From: Lunularia cruciata
Taxonomy: Eukaryota > Streptophyta > Marchantiopsida > Lunulariales > Lunulariaceae
NCBI GenBank assembly: GCA_948567375.1
Contig: OX419759.1
Coordinates: 4,503,303 to 4,567,302 of the forward strand
Length of the DNA: 64,000 bases
Reading direction: 5' to 3'
The translations under genes were made by a program, and so were the position numbers. The notes beneath the pieces are model-generated. The model worked only from the letters and a program-made list of their open reading frames with translations, did no database searches and was not told where the DNA came from. Of the stretch, positions 45,301 to 57,440 are shown piece after piece (the first letter of the stretch is position 1; each line of letters starts with the position of its first letter).

Positions 45301-48300
45301 ATGGACATACACATCAAGTTAAAGCATTAGGGACCATTCAGATGAGATACGGGACAAACAAACGGGGAGAAGATTCTTCATGAATGTGAGCCTCTTCAAT
45401 GCGCTTGAGTTTGTGAGAGAAAACTAAGATGCTCAGGAAGCGGACCAAGAAAGTTTTAATGGGCCAGGTGGTCAGTTTTCACTTACGTCTTCTTCACTCT
45501 TGGGTTCTGATACAGATTCAATGTACTCGGCTGCCTTTCGACCAACCTCATTAAGAAGTGGAGTGAGGGCCATTGAGAGCACGACTACAATAATGAGTAG
45601 TCGATTCAACTCCAAGGGCAGAACTCCCAATCTGGAAAGAAACATGACCGAGATAACATGAAATCCTTTCCGAAATGCACACAACCAAACTTCATCCACT
45701 TCAGAAAGGTCACCATCTAGAATCTACACGCTGGACCAATTCTCCAGCTAAGGTGATCGTCTGCACTTTTGACGTATCTATAAATACGATGTCAGGAAGA
45801 ATCGAGTAAGGCTTACCGATTTGCAAGAGAAAAAACAACGAAGGCGAATTCACCTCCTTGCGACAGCAACAACCCAGTACGTACACTCTCTGCAAGAGTT
45901 AAGCCTACGCGGGGCCCAATAGCTGTGATGATAGCTGTCTTGATGGCAATAAGACCTGCCAAAAGTGCAAGAATATTGGGCCACTCCCGAAAGAGAAGCT
46001 GCATATGGAGATGGTTTAGATAGGAGATGGTTGACAGTTGAAATTACGAAGATTTTCAGACATTCCCTTGTCGACCACGTCAAAGCAATTTATAGAAGAT
46101 CTTCAAATCATTACCTGGAGATCAATAGAAGTTCCAGTTGTTACAAAGAAGAGACCAAGCAAAAGGCCTCTAAATGGTCTTATGTCAGCCTCCACTTGTG
46201 TTCTATAATTCGTCTCGGCAAGTAGTGCTCCCGCAAGAAAGGCACCTAACTGCAACCAGGTATGCCATGCAATACGCAGATACGCTGCTGAGCCAAAGGA
46301 GTATATCCCCGATCTTAAATAGCAGGTTTCTTTACCTTGAACTCATAGAGTAACTAAACATTTCCTCGAGAAAGAAAACAGAAAAAGTAGAGCTCACAAA
46401 GTCTGGTGCCGTACCGTATCACTAAATCCAAGTTTTTGAGTGAGAAGGGACGTTCCAGTAACTGTAAGAAGACAAAGGGCAACAAACGCCTCTGAGCTCC
46501 GGGAGTCAGCAACGACCTGTTTGCAACAAGATGATATGCTTAGGCGGATATTGATGTTGTAGCTAGGAACAAATTCCCAACATGTGGTAGTTAAATCCCG
46601 GGAAACTTCTTGGTATCGGGTGCCAAACGTCAGAAAGTAAACAACGCACCTCAAATATCCGTCTTAAAAATAAACGACCACCTATTGATAAAACACCAAG
46701 TCCGAGAAGAGCTTTCAAGCTCTCCGCTGCTAACTTTGGCCATAAACTTTCCTCACCAAGATTCTGCCAAGGCCAGGTTGAAGAGATCAGTCTCAATATA
46801 TTTCCAATCTTTAACTGGTCATTAACGAACCTGCTAACACAATAGAAGCATGTGTCCCACTTATGAAAGACAAAGGTGAATGCTGTGTATACTGACCCCA
46901 CTTTCTAGGATCGGAAGAATGACGAGAAGCGGAACCACAGCAATATCCTGAAAGGAGGAAAAGCATTTAGTCCATTGAGGTCTTTCCCACTAATAGTGCC
47001 TTGACAAGCATCAAAGATAATCCGAGGTCATCTAACGGTAATAGGAAGATGTAGATGCATACCACTCGCTAATAAACGTGCTGAAATAAGAGAGATTAGT
47101 AAGGAGATATATTGCCCATAACATGTAGAAATTGTGGCATGGAACTGATTTCGAGTCCACTCCCTAAGCATATAAGAACTGTTTCAAATTCATCCAGTAG
47201 GGATGAGATTCAGATCGGAGACTTCTAGAACCATATGCACAAACTTCCCACCAACTTGGAAATATTTATTCCACCACCAACCTGAAGTAAGAGGATTCCG
47301 AGCGTTGCCGAACCGAATCGGGTTGGAAGTTCACCTTTCTCTGCCAAAAGCTGCAACCCATGCCCACATCATCTCGATAAAGATTACAACAGGTGCATAG
47401 TTCCTCACTCCTCTCTGAATATTACACTGCATCAATCTTACAGCTATAACAAGCTCCAGTTAACAAGGCCTATTATGCACTTAGCAATGAAGGTACTGTG
47501 CACCAGGAGCACACCTGCAAAACGAATGCTGAAGAGGACAATGACAGTCCTGCCCCAATGACAACAGCTTCATCAACACTCCGGATGTTTACCTGCAAGT
47601 TCCGAAAGTCTTTTTAACAGATACAGTTTATATTTGTGCTTTGTATACATTGGAAGTAATGTCGATAGCTGTCTTCTTCCTATTATCATACAACATACAA
47701 CAACCCACTTTTATCTAGATAGACAACTTAGAAGAAGTAAAATTATACTACACATAAACTGTGATGCAACTCTTCAATATTCAGGAGAAAGGTGGACAAT
47801 TGCAGGTACTATAGTGCCTTGCCTAGTACCCTAGTGCCTACTCTCCCCATAGACCCTTTGAACATACATGGTTTTTTGATGAAAAGTGTCAAGGCAAAGT
47901 AAAAGCTCAAAGCACTGATCGTAAATAACATTGCTTACCAGAGCAGGCCTGGCATGGAAGAAAAATTCCAGAAGCTGTGTGCCGATGGCTCCATTCGGTG
48001 GAAGCTCAAAAGCTGTGAAAGCCAAAGTAGACACTATGACCTGTAAAATTATATTTCTCATTAGCACCACTCATGTGTACGTACGTACTGATGATTGCAC
48101 AAAAGTATGTGTGTCATATTCCCATGCCATATAAGCAGCATACTTCTCCCCTGATTTTTAGTTTTGGCGCACATGAATTTTCCTACAAGGATATAATGTT
48201 ATGCAATTCAAATAGGAAGATGGAAGAACCAACCTGAGCCAAACCAATTCCGAAAGCAAATTTCGCCAATGCTTTTAGACGAGCCAGAGAAAGCTCCAAA

Positions 48301-49817
48301 CCCATCTCAAACAACTGATAACAAATAGGTATAAGGTCAGTTCTTCAACCTAACGGACAAATTATCTGGTCTTTTATCCTTATCTTGATGATCCAAATAA
48401 AGTATCTGAAAAATATTGAACTTTTCCGAAAGGAACGCCCTTAATTCATTGCATCATTCCCTTGGTGTAACATATAACGTGTACTCACAATTGATGTACT
48501 TCAAGGGCGAGAAGGTAAATGAGGCCCCATACCAAGAAGAGAATTCCCAACTCCGACAGAGCCTTCACGTCTGTGACATTTCGAATCAGGCCAAGCTGAT
48601 TGAGAATGACGCCTGATAGTAGAAATCCCAATATCTGAAAAATTCCATGGATATGGTTATCCACTATGCTTGAGGTACAGAAGCAAACCGAGAGTCACAA
48701 ACTTGTAAAACACGAGAGGCTGTTTCATCTGATCCTAAAGCTTTGAATTGTTAAGAAAGCGTGTCAGGTGATAAGAAGGAGTACCGGACTTTGTTTGATG
48801 GCTTTGAAAGCAGGGACGATCAACACTGTTGCTGCAAGGAAAGTTAAGGCGTCTAGCCCTAAGTTACCTATGACATCCATTCCTCCTGCCAACTCCACTG
48901 AGGCCCTTGTTACAGCTAATTTGCGGAAAGATCTGTTGGGTGAGTTGGAACCAGTCTTCGACAATTTCCAGAATGATGGGTTACGAAGGAAAGAATTTGA
49001 AAGGTTTTGGATCCCACTACTTCGTCCATGAGCCTGTGAAGAATATAAAATGCAGGTTACTCTATCTGTGCATACTCTCAACCTTGTGATTTGATTACTA
49101 GCTTGGAAGCATTTCTCTCTGGCCCCACTAATTGCTTGTGTTCTAGTAAGTGGCATTGTCTTCTTTATCAGAAAGTTTCCATAACCTACATTAGGTCCTC
49201 TACGCAAGTCCTGCATCAATACACACAGCCAGGAAACTGAGATATTAGAAAACTGCCTTTCATGTACTAAATTTCAAGCACGAAATCAAGTATTGGCTTA
49301 GCCCAGAGGATGAGAAAATGAAATCCTGAAGAGTGAGAATATGTGAATATGGCATTATAGAATGCAATTTCATTCGTCACCATCTTGACCTAGTCCGTCA
49401 TTGGCAAATAGATTTGCATTTCACACTTGTCTTGTCTATCCAGGATCCTACTCGGATAATGATTGATATTTCGCAACGGTGAAAATTTGTTGACGATAAT
49501 CTCCTTTTATCACTTCCGGGCAGTTCATTATTTAACAGGAACCGTACTCCACAGCAAACATAACCTAGGCCAGATTTTCTATTCTTGTGCAGCAGTTGTT
49601 TAGTTCCTACCGAAGTCAAAGTGACATAAGCTATTAACAAATCGCAGATTTCATACGTATTTTCTTTCCAGATTCTCTATACAATAAGAAGCATGCACAG
49701 AAGAAACCGTACCTGCACAAGACTTTGACATGGAAGTCTGCGACGTTGAGACTGTGCACAGTTGTCCATTTGATGACAGGAAACGGGCGACTTCAAGAGG
49801 ATTGCTGATCCTGCCAT
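42328..49817 (-). CDS. KEA3: KEA3-type K+/H+ antiporter, chloroplast (19 coding exons)
   Basis: Exons (high-low): 49,817-49,713; 49,210-48,785; 48,634-48,533; 48,314-48,234; 48,040-47,939; 47,592-47,515; 47,350-47,282; 46,947-46,897; 46,763-46,650; 46,516-46,415; 46,249-46,115; 45,998-45,817; 45,631-45,487; 45,003-44,932; 44,664-44,563; 44,128-43,967; 43,846-43,757; 43,570-43,409; 42,951-42,328. All introns are GT-AG; all are phase 0 except intron 12 (phase 2). Product 967 residues, no internal stop. Residues 1 to about 140 resemble a transit peptide plus linker. About 150-560 are the CPA2 exchanger: AFTAFELPPNGAIGT, LSLSSSAFVLQLLAEKGELP, the LLLQ-DIAVVP site, LSQGGEFAFVVFSLANR. About 575-760 are an RCK/KTN domain with GFGQMGQ and LYGDGSRP. 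KEA3 exchanges thylakoid K+ and H+ and speeds relaxation of energy-dependent quenching. The 207-residue last exon is serine- and acid-rich. Confidence 0.93.
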
Positions 49818-52439
49818 CTTCCGACTTTCTCCCGACCAAATCCGAATATCTCCAGATATATAAATTTTGATCAAAATACTTCCACGAGAGGTAGGAAGGA
49901 AGAGGAGCGACCAAAATATTCCTTTTCTCCCGCGAGTACCTTATCCCCGTGATTCAATTTGATCCCAACCTGAGCTGAGAGTCTCTAGGGACTAAAGAGT
50001 ACAATTTGAATCCAGTTTCAGATCTATTGGAATGCTTCAGGGGTCATAGACCACAGAACAGAAGTGTCGTCAGATTCTTGAGTCAAGGATATTAGCAGGC
50101 TCCGTCTATGATCCGGAGTGGCCCTTAATTATCCTTCCGGGACACACAATTCTCTACACCTTAACACGAGAGCTTCCTGTTTGTGATCCGGAGCCAGCTT
50201 AGGTTATCCGTTGTTCGACCATTCAGCCTGCTACAGTCTAGTCCAGTGTATATCGCATGATAATTGGCGCGCCCTACCATTCTTCTTAGCTTTCAGGGCA
50301 ACCATCATCTCTTCTCTTCTCTTCTCCAATTAAGATTTCCGCAGATACAGCAGTTACGTCTAAAATACTCGAGTGAAAAACTCCAAAGGAGCTGAATTTC
50401 CAGCTGCAGGCATTTCCAAGACCTGAAAAAGTAAACTCCCTTTGAATTCTCCTCGAGTTCGCCTATGTCTCCTTCAGATTGTACGCGCTGCGCTTGATTA
50501 CGCCTCACTATCGACAATAAACAAGCTTCTCTTCGAACATCTAAGCGTTCATAACTAGCAGGCCATGTCCTTCGAAGGACATGACAATCTGTTCCTTTTA
50601 GCTCCTCAGACCTGTAATTCCCCTCACATGAACCTTCCTAAGCTCCGCATTACAGCACCTGGCATTCTCCACTGTAAAAGGTGTTACAAGAATCGTCACA
50701 GATGCATGAATCAGCCTAAATCGTATCCTACCTTTTTGCTCCCACAAAAGCTTACACGTCTCAAACAAAGTTTTCCAGTCTCCAATCTTCTAAACTCTAA
50801 ACGAATTCTTGCCACCAAGCATTCAAACTCCGTATCAATTCTCTTGTTGTTGACAGTCCAATGTAAGAGAAACACGAGGCTGCTATCGTCCAGAACTCAC
50901 CTGCAATTTGCCAGAACCCCGCTCCTATGCTACTCAATTCTCCACTGAAGCAAGAAACACAAAACTGACTGATCCTCGAGCTACTCTCCTCAATCCTTTC
51001 GCAATTTGGAAAAACCGTAAAATTCAAACGGATTGTATTCGTGGAAAAATTGACAAGGGGAGAATTGACTAATAATTATCGCACTTATATCAGGGCTCTC
51101 CTCCATCCTCTGAGGAAAAGGAGACGAGAAAAAGGTCCTATCTTCTCTCATTTCTCTTTCACAATAATCGAATCATCGAATCTTTGAGTGAAAGCATCTT
51201 TACTCCACCGAGACACGGAAGTGAAGGGAAGCTCGTGTCAGATCTGGAGAAAAGTTCCGTAGACGGAAATCTGTTTAGATGCGAGCTACCGGAGTTAGCC
51301 GGTTACCTTATCGATCCCAGCCGCGTAAGATCTTAGCTTGGGACCATAGGATTAACAGGGGAGACTGCAGACCGTGGAAGTGTGACCGGATTTTGACAAA
51401 GATTCACTGGTTTCCCACCGTTGTTAGTCGTCGGGACCAATCTGGAGCACAACGAAATGAGTGGCGGAGGAGAACATGTTCCCAAACTCCTTGGGGAAGA
51501 AGCACTGCATCAACGACAAAGATGGTATTAATTCGAGCTGAATAGGATTTTTGACCATGGATCTTTACACGTGGTACGCTAAGTAGGCCTCTAACTGGAT
51601 AAGGCATTTCTTGTCAAGCGTGGCGCCTTTGCGTCCTGCAGAACGAGACTACGTGGACGCATCCCATCAAGAGATAGCCATCGTGTACTGCACAAAATGT
51701 ACAAGGATTCTCAACTGCGACTTATGCTGTTCAGTTCCGGAACTAACTACGTGAGAGAGAGGGGGAACTACTGTACTGTACTCTAAACAAGGCCCGATTG
51801 TTTGGACTTTCGTCGCTGGAAATGAAGGTGCGAGTCGAGCTCGAGTATATACGCTACTGACAGTGAAAGATGCCGCTATAATTTTGCAAAATCAAATCAT
51901 ACACCAATTATACGTACTGTCACCAATTACGAGCAATGTAAGGATCCAACATGAATTTGATCTAGAAGCTGCACGTCTGGAGAGAGAGAGAGTACTTGGT
52001 GTGCTGCAAGTTCTTGGATAATCTATCGGATTGAGAGAGAGCTGTAACAAATGAAGAATGGCAGAGTAAAGGTTACGGAGCTGAAATTGCAAACTTTCCA
52101 GCAATTCAAAATTGATTGCCGATGCGATCCGACATCCATCCTGTCCACATGGGCGTATCCTGTACCCAGAGTAGAAAAAATGAAAGAAAACACATTAATT
52201 TATCAACTGTCACAGTTTCTTGTTTGAGATACATGAACATGTTCGAGGGAAAAGTTGTTTAAAGATATCTGATGTAATTTCTTACAAGGATAGTGACATA
52301 TTATGTGAACAGGTACGTTAAACAAGTTGAGAAAATTGGTAAAGAAATCTGGTTAAATATTCTGGAGGATTGGTAATACTTCAAATACATTTTCAAATTC
52401 TTGTTCGAGAATGTTGTGGTGCTCTCATTTCTTCAAAAT
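49818..52439. other. Upstream region of KEA3 and intergenic DNA
   Basis: The first few hundred bases above 49,817 are probably KEA3 5' untranslated and promoter sequence, though no clear TATA box was identified. A 127-codon plus-strand frame at 50,565-50,948 has no recognisable domain and begins inside a 20-bp palindrome (50,564-50,583). Positions 51,030-52,439 hold only short frames. No retroelement signal was recognised. Confidence 0.45.
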
Positions 52440-54689
52440 TTGCTTTTATTATCAAATAAGGCTTAAGTGCTAGAAAAGCACCAAGAATAACCTAATTACT
52501 AGGAGAAGTGCCTCAAGAGGAGATATTACTTGAAGGAATGTCATAAGAAATAGGATGGAGCAATACTCACAGTAGTGTAGTGGCGGATAACCCTGAGTGA
52601 TTGGAGGATGAGTAACACTTGGAGGGGTGTAGGATAACCTCGAGTGCTTGGGAAAAAGAACACACTTGATGGCCATGGCATCATTTGGAGTGCTTCTAGG
52701 AGCTAGAGAGCACTCGGACTGCCGATGGGTGGAGCTTACAGGCCCGAGTGCGGAGTGCCACCTTGGCACTCGTAGTTAAGAGCCACCGCAATTTGAACGT
52801 ATTGTCAACTCAACTGGAATTTGCCACCAAGGGCCATTATACTCAAGATAACTTTTAGAACTTTGTGGTCAAATTTGGCATGAGGGAAAGTGACAAGAGG
52901 AGAATCTTTGGGATGGCTACTTCTCTCTACAGATGATATGCAGAGGCCTTTGCTTGTGTAAAAGCGCATGCCTACCTACTCTATAACCACCAAAGTGTTG
53001 AGGATTGACAAGGAATTTGGACTATAAATTGAGGCATTTGGCTAGCAGTTACACTTTTCATATATTTGTTTGTCTGCTTAGTTGATCAAGCAGTGTCATG
53101 CACTTTGTTGTGAATTGAGAAAGTTACTGCAAGTTTTTTTGGAGGTAGCACTTGTTGTGGTTTCCAACACTCGTAGTGAAATGAGGTACTTAGAGTAGTG
53201 ACATAGAAAAAACTTAGCACTCTTGTCTATCTAGAACCATGGTCGTCACACCCAAAGCATATAGAAAGATTCCTAAGGCCATCCTTCCCCAATTGTGAAA
53301 AAATGGACATTACATTGTAGGATTGATGTAATTTGGAGCAAGCACTTGAGATTCTTGCTTTGGAACTAGGAATTGATAGACTTCCAAATGACCCATGAGA
53401 TGAGAGGGAAAGAGAAAAGATATTGGAAGGGATGAGAGGCAAACCATTGAATTGGACCAAGGATCAAAGTACTTGGCCAGGATGCTCAAGTTTCGGGGCA
53501 TTGACCATAGAAAATTTGCAGAGAAGGAGTCGATAGCCAAAATCAAGCCCACCTTTAATGATAAATGATCAAAGAACAATGGATGGATAGTGGCCAATTA
53601 TAAGGATCTTACAAGAAGAGCCATAGTAGAGGTAGTTATGAAACTCTTCAAAAAAAAAACCCACTGGCTTGACCAATGGCCAGGCCTTGTTTTTTGACTA
53701 CATGTATCCAAGAGAGCCCATAGATTTGGCCGAGATGTTTGATAGATAATTCAAACTCTTACACCAAGACTTTAAGGAAGACGAAGGTGCTACCTACCTT
53801 CCCTTTTTCCATTCATTACTATATGGGGACCAATCTGCTGACCAAAGAGGAGAGGAAGAGGTTTCCAATTCATTTCCATCCTACTAGTTATTTTCATAAT
53901 CAACCAACCCAAAGGACCCATCTAGATTGCCAAGTATCAACATGAAATGCTGATTTTGCTTGCATAGGTCTCTTTGTGCATGTATACTAAGAGCTAGCCA
54001 TGCCAAAGGCTGCAAAGAGGAAGATCAGTATGCCAAAGAAGAAGCCACTTCCTCCATCCTAAAAGCCGAGGGCTAGTGATCAGATTGTAGATGTGTCTTC
54101 TTCAAAAGATGAAGTCAAGGATATTGAAGTAGAAGGAGATGATGAAGAAGGGGAGCAAGGATCCTTCACCTTGTAGGAATTGACCTTTGCTTTAGGAGAA
54201 GAAGAAGATGAAGGAGAAACCTGTGAAGATGCATATTTTGCTCCAAATTTATTAGGACCAAAATATGGACAAGTCTCATGTAGATGAAGAAGAGAATATT
54301 ATGGAAGAAGCGGAAATGCTAGAGCAAGCACCACTAAGTCCAATGTGGGAGGAAGAGCCATAGAAGAAACTCAAGATCAACATCAAAGGCCCAAAAAACT
54401 TGGCCTACAAGAGAGGAAGAGGCCAAAGTCCACCTAAAAAAATGAACATATTACTAACCATGCAAAAGAAGAAGAGGAAGTCAACATTGAGACCAACTTT
54501 CATGAGTATGCACCAGAATCAAATCAAGATTGAGAGCAAGAGGAGCCAATGTTGGTCCAAGAAGGATCTAACTTCATCATACATTTAGTTAGAGCTGCAC
54601 TACAATTGGTGGAGGTATTGCTACCTCAATACCAAACCAAATTCACCAATGTTGTAGACTACACCAACCTGATCAAGAATATGCATAAG
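52440..54689. other. Repeat-like stretch flanking a coiled-coil coding relic
   Basis: AG-rich sequence with interrupted plus-strand protein-like pieces. One (about 53,780-53,945) reads YYMGTNLLTKEERKRFPI, and others near 54,000-54,540 are lysine- and glutamate-rich. It seems to be the N-terminal side of the coiled-coil unit described next. The family is not recognised. Confidence 0.4.
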
Positions 54690-55400
54690 TAAGTCTACAC
54701 TCGGAAGGCCAAAAGAAGACCTTGTGAAAGAAGAAGCAACAAAGGCTAAAGATCTATACAAGGCAGACACAATGAAGGTAAGTGCATTGCTATAGGAGAA
54801 CCAAGAACTCAAGAAGAGAAGTGACACAATAGAAAATGAATGAGACTACTAGGTCTCAAAAATCCAAAGGTTTAGAGTGGATTGGAAGGCGCTCCACCTC
54901 AAGTTTAACCAATACAAGAAAGAAGCCAAAGACCTATTTCATGGCAAGCACCAAGAGTTGGAGAGCACTTGAAGTGCTATGGAAGATGGACATGATCATG
55001 TGTTGACCCTAGAAGCATAAATACAAGAGTACCAAAAAGAAGTGGCAGTGCAACTAGAACATCTTAGTAAGGAATTAAAAGAAGAAAGAGCCAAGCATGT
55101 GGAAGGTCTCCATCCACAAGCTCAACTTGCAAAGGTTCCATAGTAATATGGCTTACTTAGGAGCATCAAGTTTAGATCAAGGAAAGGCTGGGCTGCCACT
55201 ACTATGATGCACTAAGAGAGAAAAAGGTATAGCAATGATTGGAAGAATAGAAGGCCATATGAGGTACTAGGACCAAAAAGATTGAGGAGGACCAACTCAA
55301 AGCACTACAACAATTGGAGGAGACCCAAACCCTATTCATGGATATGCTGAAGGAAGGAGTGTGGCAACTCAATGTCAATGTACTCATAGTATAGTCAGTA
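54690..55400 (+). pseudogene. Coiled-coil protein relic, plus-strand copy
   Basis: Translation gives RVDWKALHLKFNQYKKEAKD, then QLEHLSKELKEERAKH, and a final part like LQQLEETQTLFMDMLKEG. It is a charged heptad-type coiled coil, interrupted by stops and frame changes. The same protein is encoded in reverse at 56,860-57,440 (VDWKALRGKFDQFKKKAKGQ and QLERLIKEVEEERVKH). Two diverged inverted copies in repeat-rich DNA suggest the coding part of an unclassified repeated element. No capsid, RT or transposase motif was recognised. Confidence 0.55.
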
Positions 55401-55904
55401 AGAATAGTTTGTTCCCACAAAGATATTGGTTAGAAATGCCTAAGAATGAAGCAAAATGCACATTTTTGTCTCCAAACCTTGTTTCATTTATTATATCTTG
55501 TTTAACCTCTTGGGCATAGACCACTCCCAGAAGAGTGTAATGTCACCTTTTGAGGTGCACTATAGCAACAAGAAAGTCTCAAAATAACTTTTACTCTAAG
55601 ATCTAGCCAAGATTGCTCCTAAAGATGATGGATTGTTCAACTCTAAGTGCCATTCTATTCCAAAGATATAAGGCTTATAGATGTGTTCTATCCTTCCCAA
55701 AGGCACAACTTACAAGATTGTGCTTCATGTTGTTCCTTGCCTAAGTTTTTTGATTATGTGGTGCTGGTTGTGTGGTGAGCTTCACAATCCACTCATTGCA
55801 CAAGTTCACTCCTTTGCATCATTTAGTGAATACCTTGATCAAGGGCAAGCACTTGCTTGGCACTAAGCATTGAAGACTTATTGTTAAATTCCTCACCTCT
55901 ACTC

Positions 55905-56230
55905 TTGCTTAGATATTAAACAACACACAAAATAAAGGATAAAAAACTTGCAAAGAAGTAAGAGTACTCTTTACTTCTAATCAAAATATACATTACATAA
56001 AAGAACAAACATGATGAACATGAGTGCCAATGACGCTTAGCCTTATATACTACTTTGGCTCCTATTGTGAAATTTCTTCCCTCTTCTCATTGAACAGCAC
56101 ACAAAATGAAGGAATAGAACTTGCAAAGAAGTAAGAGTACTCTTTACTTGTAATCAAAGTTTGCATTACAAAAAAGAACAAACACAAGCGCTAGTAGCAC
56201 TCAACCTTATATACTACTCTGGCTTCAAGC
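55905..56230. repeat. Direct repeat of about 150 bp, two diverged copies
   Basis: About 55,905-56,060 and 56,090-56,230 share 'cacacaaaat.aagga', 'cttgcaaagaagtaagagtactctttactt', 'aaaagaacaaaca' and 'ccttatatactact..ggct'. The pair lies between the two inverted coiled-coil segments and may mark terminal or junction sequences of that repeat. Confidence 0.65.
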
Positions 56231-56859
56231 CAAAGGGATCAAAATTCCAACTGAATCTTGAAAAATCCTAAGCTAAACTATCCATCATTGGTTTTTAATA
56301 TCCTAGTCCTATATTATCCTAATCATCTATAGAATGATTAGGCTCCTAACATGTGTCATATGAGATGTAAGAGCTTCTTTGCTTATAATATTTTTAGTAT
56401 ACAACTCCAAGTGCATGTACAATCCTAAGGGAACTCCTTTGAAATTATGTACAATTTCAAGTGAGGTACAACTTTGAGTGCACTTGTCTTGAAATATATA
56501 ACTCCAAGTGTAGATGCTGATGCTACTGCCTACTTGGAGTGCCTACCACTATACAACTCCAAGTACCTAATATTTGCCAAGGATTGCTTGACTCACCAAA
56601 GAACTTCCCCTAGGAGAGTGACTTGAGTTGGAACTACTAGAGGTGAAGGATTTTGTTCCCCTCTTAGATGTCTAATTAATTGGTTTGTCTATACCTAACA
56701 CCTAGCTATCTCCAACAAGAAGGTCTAGCATACTTCATTAATTTTTTGTCTGAGTACCCCTTCAAGTGCAAGGAAAAATTGTTCATTTATTATTCTTCAT
56801 AGGTTTGGTTTTGTTATCACTGGACCTACATCTTTAGTTCATGGCATTTGGCTTGCAAG

Positions 56860-57440
56860 GCAAGCACTAATTTTCTTCCTTTAGCATCTCTAAGAATAAG
56901 GCTTTGGCCTCCTCCAATTATTGCAATGTTTTCAATTGGTCATCTTCAATCTCATTTTTTGAATGCTCCATTCAACCTTTTGCTCTTCCAAGACTAGGAT
57001 ACTTCTTGCATGCTTGACTCTCTCTTCTTCCACCTCCTTGATGAGACGTTCCAATTGCATTAGTACCCCCTTCCAATGCTCTTGCATTTGCAACTCTAGA
57101 GTTATTACTTGGTCATGTTTCTCCTTTAGAGCACTCAAAGTGCTCTCCAACTCCCAGCACTTGCTATGAAGTTGGCCTTTGGCTTTCTTCTTAAACTGAT
57201 CAAACTTGCCACGGAGTGCCTTCCAATCCACTTCAACCGTTGGGTTTTTGTTGCTTGGTGGTCTCATTCCTCCTTTGCTATGGCATTTCTCCTCTTGAGT
57301 TCTTGGTTCTCTTGTAACAAGGTACTTAACTTTGAAGCCTTTGCCTTGTACATATCTCTAGCCTTTGTTGCTTCTATCATGCCATTTGTAGCATCGCATC
57401 TACATTGCTTGGAATCTGGAATAGTAGTGTGAGTAGTCAA
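56860..57440 (-). pseudogene. Coiled-coil protein relic, minus-strand copy
   Basis: A minus-strand open segment of 111 codons (57,267-56,932) encodes a continuous charged coiled coil: VDWKALRGKFDQFKKKAKGQ, LESTLSALKEKHDQVITLEL, QLERLIKEVEEERVKHARS. A related upstream part (SKLSTLLQENQELKRRNAIAKE) is separated by a break near 57,270, and the homology continues past 56,932 in another frame. It is the better preserved of the two inverted copies. It could be a fragment of a host coiled-coil gene or of a repeat-encoded protein; repetition and context favour the latter. Confidence 0.5.

Noticed and set aside
49651-49914. 87-codon minus-strand frame as the KEA3 first exon
   Set aside because: Its phase does not match exon 2. 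The overlapping frame starting at the ATG at 49,817 ends in phase 0 at the CAG donor at 49,713 and joins exon 2 exactly.
50565-50948. 127-codon plus-strand frame as a gene upstream of KEA3
   Set aside because: No recognisable domain, composition not protein-like, and it starts inside a palindrome in what is probably KEA3 promoter or leader sequence.
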